A stretch of DNA of 64,000 nucleotides from Emergomyces orientalis. Taxonomy: Eukaryota > Ascomycota > Eurotiomycetes > Onygenales > Ajellomycetaceae. The first letter of the stretch is position 1. Each line of letters opens with the position of its first letter. A model generated the notes under the pieces. It was not told the DNA's origin, searched no databases, and worked only from the letters and a program-made list of their open reading frames with translations. The DNA lies in the NCBI GenBank assembly GCA_002110485.1, contig MOWL01000001.1:2145570-2209569 (forward strand), given 5' to 3'. Below, in pieces: positions 40,122 to 49,700 of the stretch. Made by a program: the position numbers and the translations under genes.

Positions 40122-41074
40122 ATGGATGCAGCACAAAGAAACATATCAGATGCAACCCTAAACAACTGTGTCTCCAGCTCACAGTCATTGCCATATAAGA
40201 ATCCAACTTCACCCAGCATTAATTCTGTGGATTTGCAAACTGAGTTTCACACATCCTCACAATCTCTTGCAATGGTGAGTCTGCTGTTCTTCACCTACTT
40301 AGAAAAACACTGCTAACTTAGACAAGAATGCTGAACCTTATCCCACCACTTCTGGTGGCAAGCTCCCACTTCAATCTGAGTTCCATACCTCCAGCAATGG
40401 CCTGTACCACATCGATGAAGCTGATCCTTCCAAATATCCGGATATCCATGGTGATGTATGAAGTACATCTGGAATGATATCACCAAAATACTAATTCTAA
40501 ATAGAAATGGGGCGGCAATGAAAGTGTTCTCTCTGGATACATTGTTCTCATCTCAGACCCCGTACTTCAAGACCGGCTGAAATATCTAAAGGATCATACT
40601 CCTCAGCTGAAGGGTATTCTTGATGTGTTCTCCGAAGATGAGGTTGACGGACCTATGGCATTACCATATGCGCTATGTTTGGTAAAAATTGTCAGAGAAA
40701 ATAAATTTCCACAATTATCTGTGGAAAGATTGAATGATACCATCAATGTCCTCTCCGCACGATTGAGAGGACTGCTGTCAACACCTCTGTTATATACCCC
40801 TCGAGGTCGCATAAGTCGTGTATCACTTTTATTCAAAAAAAAGGTGTTCCACGGGTGTTTGTCACCCTTGAAGTGCTGGCCGGAAAAATGTTGGCATCTG
40901 AAGACAGTTTCGAATTTTACCCTGGGCGACAATCTAACTGTGACATTGCATCTTCGTGGGAATAACTATAACGTGCCCGATGATATTTACAGGGTGCCTG
41001 ATGAGATTTGGAATAATTTTAACCCCCTGGATTTCGATATTCTTGAACCAGCTGCAATGCTCGGTGTTGGTTAG
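40122..41074 (+). CDS. Uncharacterised gene with probable frameshift at an A8 run
   Basis: Model: exon 40122-40274, intron to about 40326 (GTGAGT donor, GCTAAC branch), a second exon ending GGTGAT before a GTATGA donor at about 40460, a short intron ending TAG, and a last exon beginning AAATGGGGCGGC. The N-terminus contains two related words, LQTEFHTSS and LQSEFHTSS, in adjacent exons. In the last exon, after SRVSLLF, an A8 run (40835-40842) separates the literal frame (to 41074) from a more protein-like one (VPRVFVTLEVLAGKM, FEFYPGRQ) that stops at about 40965. One extra A would restore the latter. Homopolymer error, mutation or slippage are all possible. Family not recognised. Confidence 0.45.
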
Positions 41075-41384
41075 TTATTATGTAAGGAGAGTAGCCCACT
41101 TAGATCTCTCATGTCTGCTACCAAATGACCCTACTTTATTATCTTCCAAAGAAAATAAAGTTTGCCAATAAAATGATTATTGTAAATTATGAAATATCGC
41201 ATTACATGGTGGGGAGCAACGCGTATGTAGATTGCAAGGAAAAAAGCGTGGGCTGGCCAAAGGGCACGAAGTATCGCTAGCAATTCGCTATGGCAAAGGA
41301 ATAAAACCAGCTTTGTATGATACTAGTAAGCATATCCCTTCGCATGCAGCCACGGGATCTGCTTACTGGCCAACATGGATGACC

Positions 41385-41550
41385 GGTTTGTACTCAAACA
41401 AGGCAACGAGCGAGCGGTGAAGCATCTCTTATAGCCAAAAGCAGCGAGGTTCAAAATTTGGCCTCAATTAGTATCGAGGTGATGATCCCTTTGCATGAAT
41501 ATTGCACGCACTCAGGCTGTGCATGTATATGCACTCGCCTTCGGGGATTG
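41385..41550 (+). repeat. Inverted, diverged copy of the relic at 36.8 kb
   Basis: Aligns with the reverse complement of about 36750-36910, sharing GGCAACGAGCGAGCGGTGAA and AAGCATCTCTTATAG words. The plus-strand frame GEASLIAKSSEVQNLASISI parallels the copy at 36.8 kb and then decays. The flanking stretch 41560-42125 shows no other feature. Confidence 0.65.
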
Positions 41551-42125
41551 AGGTATCCTCTCCCAGGGTGATCAACACAAGTTTCCCGTGCCCTCGACAC
41601 AGTCTGGCACCCCTGGCTGCACCTTGCACACTGAGCTCAGTGTGATAGCAGCCAGCACCATCCTCATTTCGGCAATGCTAGTTGGAAGAGCAATGAGTCA
41701 GGGAGCAAAGGCGCATCACAGCTGGCGTGCAGACCGTCAATGTGGCAACCCGAGTGACCTCCAATCCATGCCTGCATTCAGAACAGATGCACAGGCACGG
41801 CTTTCTATGCTCTAATACAAGGCTAGTGGCTTGCCCCTATCTTCCCTGCATAAATCTTTGTACACCAAATTGCCTGTGGAAAAAGCAATTTATTTTGAGG
41901 GAAGGCAACTGGCTTCTCAGAAGCGGGAGACAAAAATGAAAAGAAAAAAAGAGAGAAACATAAAACAAAACCTGTGAAAAGCATTGTAGCATAGCGAGTG
42001 AAACAGTTGAGTGATGTGGTAATCATTATAAAGGGGCTGGTGTACCACTGTCCATGCCAACTCATGGCAAGGTTTGCAAATTTCTAACAGGTGAAATCGT
42101 ACTCCCGCTCTGACTGAGAATAAAA

Positions 42126-43427
42126 ATGGCAAAAACCATTCAGTCGACCGAACTCAAGAGAGTACTCTTATATTTTACAAAGTGCTACCCTTTTTTCAAA
42201 AAATATTTGATCCTCCCCCATTTTCTTTTAATTCTTTCGCGCACCCGAGACGCGTTAGCGGGTGTGAGAAGTCTATTTCAACTCTTTTGGGATCGTTGTA
42301 CAGTATCACTTGAAGTGCACACTGCAGATGAGGTTGGTAGGGCTATAACATGGTACTCCAGAGAGCATATGCAAATACAAAGCCGCTCGATACAGGTGCT
42401 GACGGAAGGGCACAACGACTGGGATCACCGAAAGAAAGGTGACCCCTATGGAAGGAGACTGAGATTTCAGCCATGTGGTGGGGACGCATGGTTCCGGTAC
42501 GGAGGACAATGGATCCATCTTGCACCAAGCACCGGACGACTGGTGCTCACAGTCCTCGGCTGGTCTCGGGAACCACTAGAAAAGTTTGTCAGTGAAGTAC
42601 GGGTTCAGTATCTGACTGAGAACAAGTATACATCCGTGATGTATCCACAGCATAAAAATCTGGTGGAGACATATTTTCCATGGCGGCTCATCTCACACCA
42701 GTTCCCTCGTTCTTTGGGTTCAGTCGTGCTGGAGCAACAACGTAAGAGCTCTCTAATAATGGATGTGGCGGAATTCCTGTCGAGTTCAGAATGGTACAAG
42801 GCGCGAGGAAAACCTTACCGTCGAGGGTATTTGTTTCATGGCCCTCCCGGCACTGGAAAAACCAGCCTAGCTCTCGCTTTAGCAAGTCACTTTTCACTTG
42901 ATATTCATTTCATATCCCTGAAGGACGAAATGCTCACCGATAAGGCATTACTTCTCTTGATGTCTCTTCTCCCAAGCCCCTCCCTGGTTTGCATAGAAGA
43001 TGTTGATGCTTCTGATGTCACCCGCGATTTCATCAAAGAATCCGGTGTTCGCCCGAAATCAAAAAACGGCGTGACACTTGCTGGCCTTTTGAATGCGATT
43101 GATGGTATGATATCTAGTAGGGGAAGGATACTGGTTATGACAACGAATCACCCAAATCAACTGGACCCTGCGCTTACTCGACCAGGGCGCGTTGATCTGT
43201 CAATTGAGTTTGGTTTGGCAAATGAACAGCAAATCAATGACATCTTTATCCAGATGTACTCTCCTCAAAATCAGCCGGCGGAAGATATAATTGAAAAAGC
43301 AAAGGAATTCTCGAATGTGATTCCTTCATCAAAATTCTCTCCGGCTGAAATTCAGGAATATTTGGTTCAGCACAAGCATAGCATGGAAGCCGCTTTGATC
43401 AACGCAGACAACTGGGTAAATGAATGA
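42126..43427 (+). CDS. BCS1-like AAA ATPase (intact, 433 residues)
   Basis: Single-exon gene from ATG 42126. The N-terminal about 60 residues contain a hydrophobic segment (KYLILPHFLLIL), followed by a BCS1 N-terminal-like domain and the AAA+ module: Walker A GPPGTGKT (about 239), Walker B LVCIEDVDAS (about 287), AGLLNAIDG, sensor LVMTTN (about 338) and arginine finger RPGRVD (about 352), then KFSPAEIQEYL. All catalytic residues are present. It is a tandem paralogue of the frameshifted gene 3 kb upstream, same orientation. Probable membrane-associated ATP-driven translocase/unfoldase; substrate unknown. Confidence 0.88.
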   Translation: MAKTIQSTELKRVLLYFTKCYPFFKKYLILPHFLLILSRTRDALAGVRSLFQLFWDRCTVSLEVHTADEVGRAITWYSREHMQIQSRSIQVLTEGHNDWDHRKKGDPYGRRLRFQPCGGDAWFRYGGQWIHLAPSTGRLVLTVLGWSREPLEKFVSEVRVQYLTENKYTSVMYPQHKNLVETYFPWRLISHQFPRSLGSVVLEQQRKSSLIMDVAEFLSSSEWYKARGKPYRRGYLFHGPPGTGKTSLALALASHFSLDIHFISLKDEMLTDKALLLLMSLLPSPSLVCIEDVDASDVTRDFIKESGVRPKSKNGVTLAGLLNAIDGMISSRGRILVMTTNHPNQLDPALTRPGRVDLSIEFGLANEQQINDIFIQMYSPQNQPAEDIIEKAKEFSNVIPSSKFSPAEIQEYLVQHKHSMEAALINADNWVNE

Positions 43428-43588
43428 ATGGCACGGGAATCTCAGCATGGAGTACTGTAATAGTGAGCATATGTTCCGAGAGTTTTTATGTTAAGACCTT
43501 TTCTGTCATAGACCTTTTCCTTTGGAGGGTTTTTTTCTATATGTTATACTTTTGGCGATGATAATGTATTTCATCATGAACTTGGCCA

Positions 43589-43729
43589 CACCACGACCTT
43601 TGGCCACTTTGTACCACTAGGCTAATTTAGTATGAGAAGGGGTACCTTTTCGTGTTTGTCTTGTTTGTCTTAAAGGTACTTTTCCCTACTAAGTTAGCCT
43701 AGTGGTGCAAAGTGGCCAAGGTCATGGTG
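43589..43729. mobile_element. MITE-like 141-bp hairpin
   Basis: Left arm (from CACCACGACC) and right arm (to GGTCATGGTG) are about 60-bp inverted repeats with a few mismatches, separated by about 20 bases rich in TTGT and CTT. This is the shape of a small non-autonomous DNA element. I could not fix a target duplication. Confidence 0.7.
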
Positions 43730-43769
43730 TAATAATAACTACTTCATTCTCCGTACTTCACCACTTTTT

Positions 43770-43852
43770 GGATGTGTCTGTCTTGTTTGTCTCGGAGGTA
43801 ATTTACCATACTTAAATCAGTGCAGTGGCACAAAATGTGTTCCAGAATGTGG
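43770..43852. repeat. Diverged half copy of the adjacent hairpin element
   Basis: Shares GTCTGTCTTGTTTGTCT, AGGTA and AGTGG words in the same order as the right half of the 43589-43729 element, at clearly lower identity. Suggests an older tandem insertion or a duplication followed by loss of one arm. Confidence 0.55.
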
Positions 43853-43900
43853 TTGTCTCAGCAAATTGTTAAAATACAGTTAGAACGCGACCAACCGCAT

Positions 43901-44686
43901 CTAATATGCCCAAGGTTCACGACCACACGTCATAACAACAATCCTACGCCAGTGCAATTTCACCCCTTTATCATTGCAGATAGCCCTCAGCTCGGCTGTG
44001 TTATCTTCAGAAATATCCCTCTGCTCTGCTCTGGAATACGTGCAGGAACCAATATTCGAGACAATAGTAATGAATTTTAGCGCCCATGTGTCTGTACCCC
44101 CAACAGGCTTCTGCTTGATATAATTGACCAGCATTTTTATAAGATTTTCTCCATTGACCGACTCAGCGTCTCTCACTTTGAGGCATTCCAGTGTCACAGG
44201 CAAAACTGGTGTTGGAAATGTGAGCAGACAATGCACCGGCAACTGAAGTGTTACAATCTTTCTTAGACTGGAAAAATCAAGAGGTTTTCTGTCCACACGG
44301 TTTATAATATGACCAAAATCACTTTTGAAAGAGCGGAAGCAAAAGGAGTGGAGATTAGGCAATTTGGATAGCAGGTGCGAGATGATTTGATTCCCAGTTG
44401 ACTGTGCGTTTAATCCAGCCATTTGAACAAGCTCCGTTGCATCAATTGTCTGGTCCTCCGTCTCGGATATCTTAAGCGTTTCGGTGCGCGAAACCATACG
44501 AGGCCGTTCATGGATGGCCCTCAGCAAGGCCAATACTGCAGGGCAGGTCAAACTGATCCCCTCGTATATCATTGGTTCGACAGCAGAGCGGAACTTCCAG
44601 GAGACTTTCATAAGATTTTTCAGATCCTTCTTGTTCATGTTCTGAGCAATCTGTCCCACCAACTCAACCGGCAGTTTGTCGCCCAT
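43901..44686 (-). CDS. F-box protein (261 residues)
   Basis: ATG 44686. Residues about 3-45 form an F-box: LPVELVGQIAQNMNKKDLKN then LMKVSWKFRSAVEPMIYEGI, the SKP1-binding motif of SCF ubiquitin ligase adaptors. The rest is leucine-rich-like (LLSKLPNLHSFCFR, SLRKIVTLQLPVHCLL), as in fungal F-box/LRR substrate receptors. No intron is needed. Substrate unknown. Confidence 0.78.
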   Translation of the reverse strand: MGDKLPVELVGQIAQNMNKKDLKNLMKVSWKFRSAVEPMIYEGISLTCPAVLALLRAIHERPRMVSRTETLKISETEDQTIDATELVQMAGLNAQSTGNQIISHLLSKLPNLHSFCFRSFKSDFGHIINRVDRKPLDFSSLRKIVTLQLPVHCLLTFPTPVLPVTLECLKVRDAESVNGENLIKMLVNYIKQKPVGGTDTWALKFITIVSNIGSCTYSRAEQRDISEDNTAELRAICNDKGVKLHWRRIVVMTCGREPWAY

Positions 44687-45677
44687 TTTGAGTGAATGCT
44701 GGTCTCTATCTCGCCTGACCTGTAAGCTTGAGATTTAAATCTATGTGGAAAAGTGTGGGGGCTTCTTCCTTACAGATAGATATGGCAGGTATGCTGAATG
44801 AAGCAGCTCAGAGACGCATACTCTCTGTGAAGAGAAAAGGGAAAGTGGAGTGATGGACACAAAGTGGGAGCGTGTTCAAGGATAAAAATCGATAAATCAT
44901 GGGGGTTATTGATGGACTAATGCCCACATGGCAGATGGGCCACAACAACTACCACAAGATAGGCAGCTTCTATAAGATTTCCGGGTTTACCAGACTCCTG
45001 TTGTGGAATGGATAGTAGCGTATGGGATGCGGGATTAAGGATGGGTGATTTATCTGCAAGGCGTAATGGAGCGGCATTCTGGAGACTTACACCGCAAAAA
45101 CAGTATCCACCCCATGCTCAAATTGCCTGATTGCTAACTATATTACCCAACCGGATCAATGGTTGAGAAACTACAAGTGTGATCCAGCTGCAGTAGGCTG
45201 AGAGGTGCATCGCTGCTCTGCCCGCCTGAATGTGTATTGAGTAGCCACAAATTCAGTTGCTGCGAACCTGGGATTATACAATCCGGGTTTGGCTATATTG
45301 TCCCATGCCAATCCATACCCTCCGTCTGATAGGACCAATATTTCTGTCTGAGTGGCGTTAGGAGGTGAAAAGTCAGGGTACTAGGTTTGCAACTGGTTCG
45401 CGCAAATGGCGGGCAGCTGACCCTGGTTGTGATGCCCCTAATATTAAATTGCTAACTGTTTCAGTATTGAACAGAGATTGCTGTGCACATTTCTTTTTCA
45501 GGGCCGAAGATGATGCGTATTGTCTTTATAAAGCATATCACCCATCATATTTCCCCGGTTATCTTGCAACTCAGGCAGTCTCTTGAACCTTAATTTTCGT
45601 TCCCCTTTCTGGAGCAGACCAAGAAAACCATACATCAAAAGAATAGACATATTGCCATTCGGCCAAACTCATTCAAA
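44687..45677. other. Intergenic, nothing recognised
   Basis: About 1 kb between divergently arranged F-box and CK1-like genes; presumably both promoters. No repeat or gene seen. Confidence 0.35.
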
Positions 45678-47342
45678 ATGTCTAAAAAACCTAGCGATAT
45701 CACCCACGACACAATCGATCATGGGGCAAGCCTCTCTGCTCGAAGCGCTGCCACTGATTTGGTCGATTGTGAGGAACAAGCTGTCGCCACTGCGGGACCT
45801 CATTTGAAGGATATTCCAGTGAGCATTGTGCCATTGACACTGAAGGACATGAAATTAACCCTACATTTCAGAAACTATACATCGATAAATACGAAATTGA
45901 CAAAATGATAGGGAAGGGAAGTCACGGTAACATCTATACTGGTAAGCAGCCCATCCTTTACCAACTTCCCTGATCATCCTGTCTTACACCTCTGAATAGG
46001 CATCAATACTATCTCCGGACAAGAAGTTGCCATCAAGATCGAGTACGACAATGCCGGACTGCTACAGCATGAGTCCCGTGTCTACAGACACCTCAGTGGT
46101 GGTGTCGGAATCCCTTTTATTCATTGGTTTGGCATGCCCGCAGATGACTATCAGGCCATGGTTATTGATCTACTTGGCCCTACTCTGGAGGACCTTTTCA
46201 TCTTCTGTGACAGGAAATTCACTCTGAAGACTGTGCTTTCATTGGCTGAGCAACTTATATCCTGCCTTGAAGGCATTCATAAAAAGTCTTTTCTTCATCG
46301 CGATGTCAGGCCCGACAACTTTCTAATGGGTATTGGAAAGTGCGGAAATCAAGTTCACGCTATTGGGTTTGCGGTGGCCAAGGAATACGATCTTGAAGGT
46401 TCAGCTTGTGAAACACTGAACACTGGCACTGCCTGCTTTGCTAGTATCAATGCTCATTTAGGACTGGAGCAATCTCCTCGTGACGATATGGAGGCTCTTG
46501 GCTATACGTTGCTGTATTTACTTCATGGGTCTCTTCCGTGGCTAGACCCGACTGCTCCGACAGAGCGGGAGGATCACAATCTCATCTTGAAGAAAAAACA
46601 GGATATTCCCATCAGCCAACTCTGCAGTGGATCGCCCGCTGAATTCTCTACCTTCTTCACGTACTGTCAATCCCTTTCCATCAAAGAAAAGCCAGACTAC
46701 TCCTACCTCCGAAAGATCTTCCGCGATTTGTTTGCGCGCGAGAGATTCCAGAATGACTATATCTTCGACTGGACGATTAAAAAGTATCAAATGAAACCCG
46801 AACCGTGGTGTGACTGCCCCGGAATACCTCTTTTTCGATTGACCACGATATCGGGCGAAGAATTAGCGCATCAGGCTGAACACATACTTTTCAACCTTGA
46901 TAAAGCTGAGGAGAAATGCAAAGAGCAGCGGCTCTCCAAACCAACGGAACATTTCACTGATGCACAATGGCAACTTTTGAACTCTTCTCATAAAGTTCTA
47001 CTGGGAGAGTATTGTGATATCTTTATAGCTACGCAACACCCGTCCGCTAATCTGGATCTTCAACAAATTCCCAATAAATGTTCATTGCCTACCAGAATGT
47101 GGCAGATTGGTATCCAGCCATTTTTGAAGCTTTTAAGTTCGCACCTCCCACATACCCGGGATCACATGTTGCTATTCATCCACTATGCATATTCTCTAAT
47201 TCTTGAATTTGTGAAATATCTACCTACTTTTGAAAAAACATGGATTAAAATGCGTGGCCATCTGGCTAGATGCGGAGAAGCTGTATTGAGTGATGTTCAT
47301 GACGAAAAGATCCGGGCCGAGTTGGTGAACCATGTTTGTTAA
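45678..47342 (+). CDS. Casein-kinase-1-like pseudokinase, three exons
   Basis: Exons 45678-45818, 45872-45941 and 46000-47342 (introns 53 and 58 bp, GTGAGC/GTAAGC donors) join in frame to 517 residues. CK1 signatures: glycine loop GKGSHG (61-66), lysine in EVAIK (83), LLGPTLEDLF (about 128), HRDVRPDN (170-177), NTGTACFASINAHLGLEQSP and a long C-terminal extension. The DFG motif reads IGF (192-194), so the metal-binding aspartate is missing, and the catalytic-loop KPDN lysine is Arg. Known CK1 enzymes keep both, so this is probably a catalytically dead or impaired CK1 relative, perhaps acting as a scaffold. The open, well-spliced structure argues against a pseudogene. Confidence 0.82.
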
Positions 47343-47926
47343 TCTTCTTTTCTCTTTTTTTTGTTCAGCTCTCTCCACCCATTTTTCTTTCCTCCTCCAC
47401 TCCGCTCCCTCTGCTTTACTCCCATTCAGTCCCTCAATTCGACGCATGCATTCAACCTGTAATCTACATTCAACATGTAGACCAAATATTTTGGTGTTCA
47501 CTATCTAACCATTGGTAAATGGTTTTTTTTGTATGTAACGTTTTCTGACATCAACTTATGAGTACTTTTTCATAGCCACAGAGCTACTATCATCACCTCC
47601 CCAGCTCTTTTGCAATACCAAGATAACTGTCAGTCCTCTTCAAAGAAAATTAATTATATAGTTTGCCGATAAATGATCATTGTAAACTATTGCTTAAGAG
47701 GTGACGTTGAGTAGCAAGATAGCCTGTAGCACTACTTGACATTATCCAGTCAAGCAGTAGAAATGAAGATTACGTGGCCAATGTTAAGCTTATATAGGGC
47801 GTCAGCCTCCCGTCGAGGCCCTGAAAAGGCTCTAAGTCAAGGGAATCGCGATTTTCATCACCCAGCAAAGGGACGCCAGTGATGGCCTAGGATCATGGAT
47901 GACAGATCGTCTTCAGGCTTCCTGAT
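47343..47926. other. Intergenic; small repeat shared with 41140-41185
   Basis: The stretch 47645-47695 (AGTTTGCC...ATAAATGATCATTGTAAACTAT) resembles 41150-41195, which lies just downstream of the gene at 40122-41074. Otherwise nothing recognised. Confidence 0.35.
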
Positions 47927-48190
47927 ATGTTGACCCGCACTTCTGCTTGGCAGCAGATCGCCTTTGTCAACTCCATCTCCATCGCCATCGCTGTGGGAGG
48001 TGCAGCTGGTCATGTACAAAGAGATGATAACAGTGAGAATAATGATGGTAGAGATTCCGTACGAACTGTGGAAGCTCAGACAACTGAAACTGGCACTGAG
48101 AAGGTTATAGCTAGACGACGAGCTCCTCGACTTTGTAGTATATGCCGAAGTGCTGAGCATACTGCTCGTACTTGCTCTCACCGTGGTTGA
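47927..48190 (+). CDS. Small ORF with C-terminal CCHC zinc knuckle
   Basis: An 87-codon frame ending PRLCSICRSAEHTARTCSHRG, a C-x2-C-x4-H-x4-C knuckle. This is a common C-terminus of fungal transposases and related proteins; the N-terminal part is not recognisable. Probably a remnant. It carries the first two of the CGTACG sites described below at or near its end. Confidence 0.4.
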   Translation: MLTRTSAWQQIAFVNSISIAIAVGGAAGHVQRDDNSENNDGRDSVRTVEAQTTETGTEKVIARRRAPRLCSICRSAEHTARTCSHRG

Positions 48191-49032
48191 TTCCGTACGA
48201 AGCCATATTGTAGTTGCAGTGAATAGAATCATTCCCTCACAACTTCCTATTTAGAAATTTCACTACTTTAAAATCACAACATCTCTCTCTCTTCTCTTCT
48301 CTCTCTTTCTTCTTCTTCCTCTTTCAACAAGTCATCACATCAACCATGTACGTACGAAGCTCAGGTAGGTTGCTTCATCAGCTAGGAATCACAAGGCTAA
48401 TCATCTCTTCTTCGTACGATATAGGGCTCTCGCGTTTCTCGGCCTCGATCGTCCCCAGGACCCCTATCGCACCCTCTTCATCGCTGGTCAACAGCTGAAC
48501 CCCTTTGCCCACAGTCCGCAGTCCAGTGCAGTTCTGGCACTCCCTGGACAAGATGTGGTGTTCGTACGAGGCGCCATAACTGAGGTGCAGGTTCGAAGCC
48601 ATCGTCAGTCATACATCAATGCTCTCCTCATACAATCTCGTGGCCGGCCGGAGCCACACGCATGCACTGCCTGCCTGGGTGGCCCAGGTTTTCGTCCATT
48701 CCCAGAATGCCGCCGTGTGCCTGGCCACTTTGGTGGAGCCTGTGGCAACTGCAAGTGGCGGGATCATGCCGCTCGCTGCTCCGTACGAGATGGGGGTATA
48801 GAAGTGATAGACTTGGACGATGATGATGATGATGAGGGTGGCCCTCAACGGCAGATGGGGGGGCCCCCTGGGCAGCAGCTGCTCACAGCTGGTTCAACAC
48901 CTGCTGCTCCTATAGTTCTGGAATAGCTTTTCTCTCTGGTACGTACGATCTCTCCTTTTCTTTTCTTTTCTTCTTTCTTTCTGGCAGGGTGGCAGGCAGG
49001 TATGTATAATTTCTATTTACTCCAGTCGTACG
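48058..49032. promoter_or_regulatory. Cluster of eight CGTACG palindromes
   Basis: CGTACG occurs at 48058, 48194, 48351, 48413, 48563, 48782, 48942 and 49027, seven of them followed by A. They span the promoter, both ends of the first intron, the coding region and the 3' flank of the DUF3716 gene. The rest of the window contains only about six such hexamers that I found. Could be regulator binding sites or a residue of an ancient repeat. Confidence 0.6.
48346..48926 (+). CDS. DUF3716-family protein with start codon split by an intron
   Basis: Model: AT at 48346-48347, a 77-bp intron 48348-48424 (GTACGT donor, ATAG acceptor), then 48425-48926 beginning with G; this gives MALAFLGLDRPQDPYRTLF and 167 residues in one frame. 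Reading the genomic ATG without splicing hits a stop after about 25 codons. The domain (about 78-118) has the cysteine pattern HACTACLGG, PFPECRRV, GACGNCKW, ARCSV typical of DUF3716, a fungal cysteine-rich domain of unknown function, followed by an acidic DLDDDDDDE tract. Upstream is a CT-rich 5' UTR. The split start is inferred from frame and splice consensus, not proven. Confidence 0.7.
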
Positions 49033-49273
49033 GAGCCTGTGTACGACACCTAGACATAACTTGCACCTCTACGTTGGTGCCTGGGACCAGTAGCCTGTAT
49101 GGTGAAGCCAAGCAAGTATTAAATAGAGTTTTATATCACATGACTTGGTGCGCAAGGTCGTGGTGTGCGCAAGTTCGTGGTGAAATACGTTAACCACCAT
49201 TAATTTGATGTGATTACGTCAGCTACGCTCTCAGCCGCCAAGTCGAAGTCATGCGTTGGCGTCCTCCAAAGAT

Positions 49274-49409
49274 GGACTAAATAAATTAAACCAATCATGA
49301 CCATCTTTGTCACGCCTTGGCGTCCTTCTGGTCCAGACCGTCAAGGACGGACTAAATAAATTAAACCAATCATGGCCATCTTTGTCACGCCTTGGCGTCC
49401 TTCTGGTCC

Positions 49410-49469
<60 letters not shown>

Positions 49470-49700
49470 CCGGACCGTCAAGGACGGACTAAATAAATTA
49501 AACCAATCATGGCCATCTTTGTCACGCCTTGGCGTCCTTCTGGTCCGGACCGTCAAGGACGGACTAAATAAATTAAACCAATCATGGCCATCTTTGTCAC
49601 GCCTTGGCGTCCTTCTGGTCCGGACCGTCAAGGACGGACTAAATAAATTAAACCAATCATGGCCATCTTTGTCATGCCTTGGCGTCCTTCTGGTCCGGAC
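49274..49700. repeat. 75-bp tandem repeat, five units, interrupted by T56
   Basis: Units start GGACTAAATAAATT at 49274, 49349, 49486, 49561 and 49636, an exact 75-bp period apart from the interruption. Each unit carries the palindromes CGCCTTGGCG and GGTCCGGACC. A run of 56 T (49414-49469) lies between units 2 and 3 with CCGGAC directly on both sides. Related single units occur near 57700 and 60020. The sequence after the last unit (CCGTATCAATACTGTTCTAA) also follows the units at 57.7 and 60.0 kb. Confidence 0.92.
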
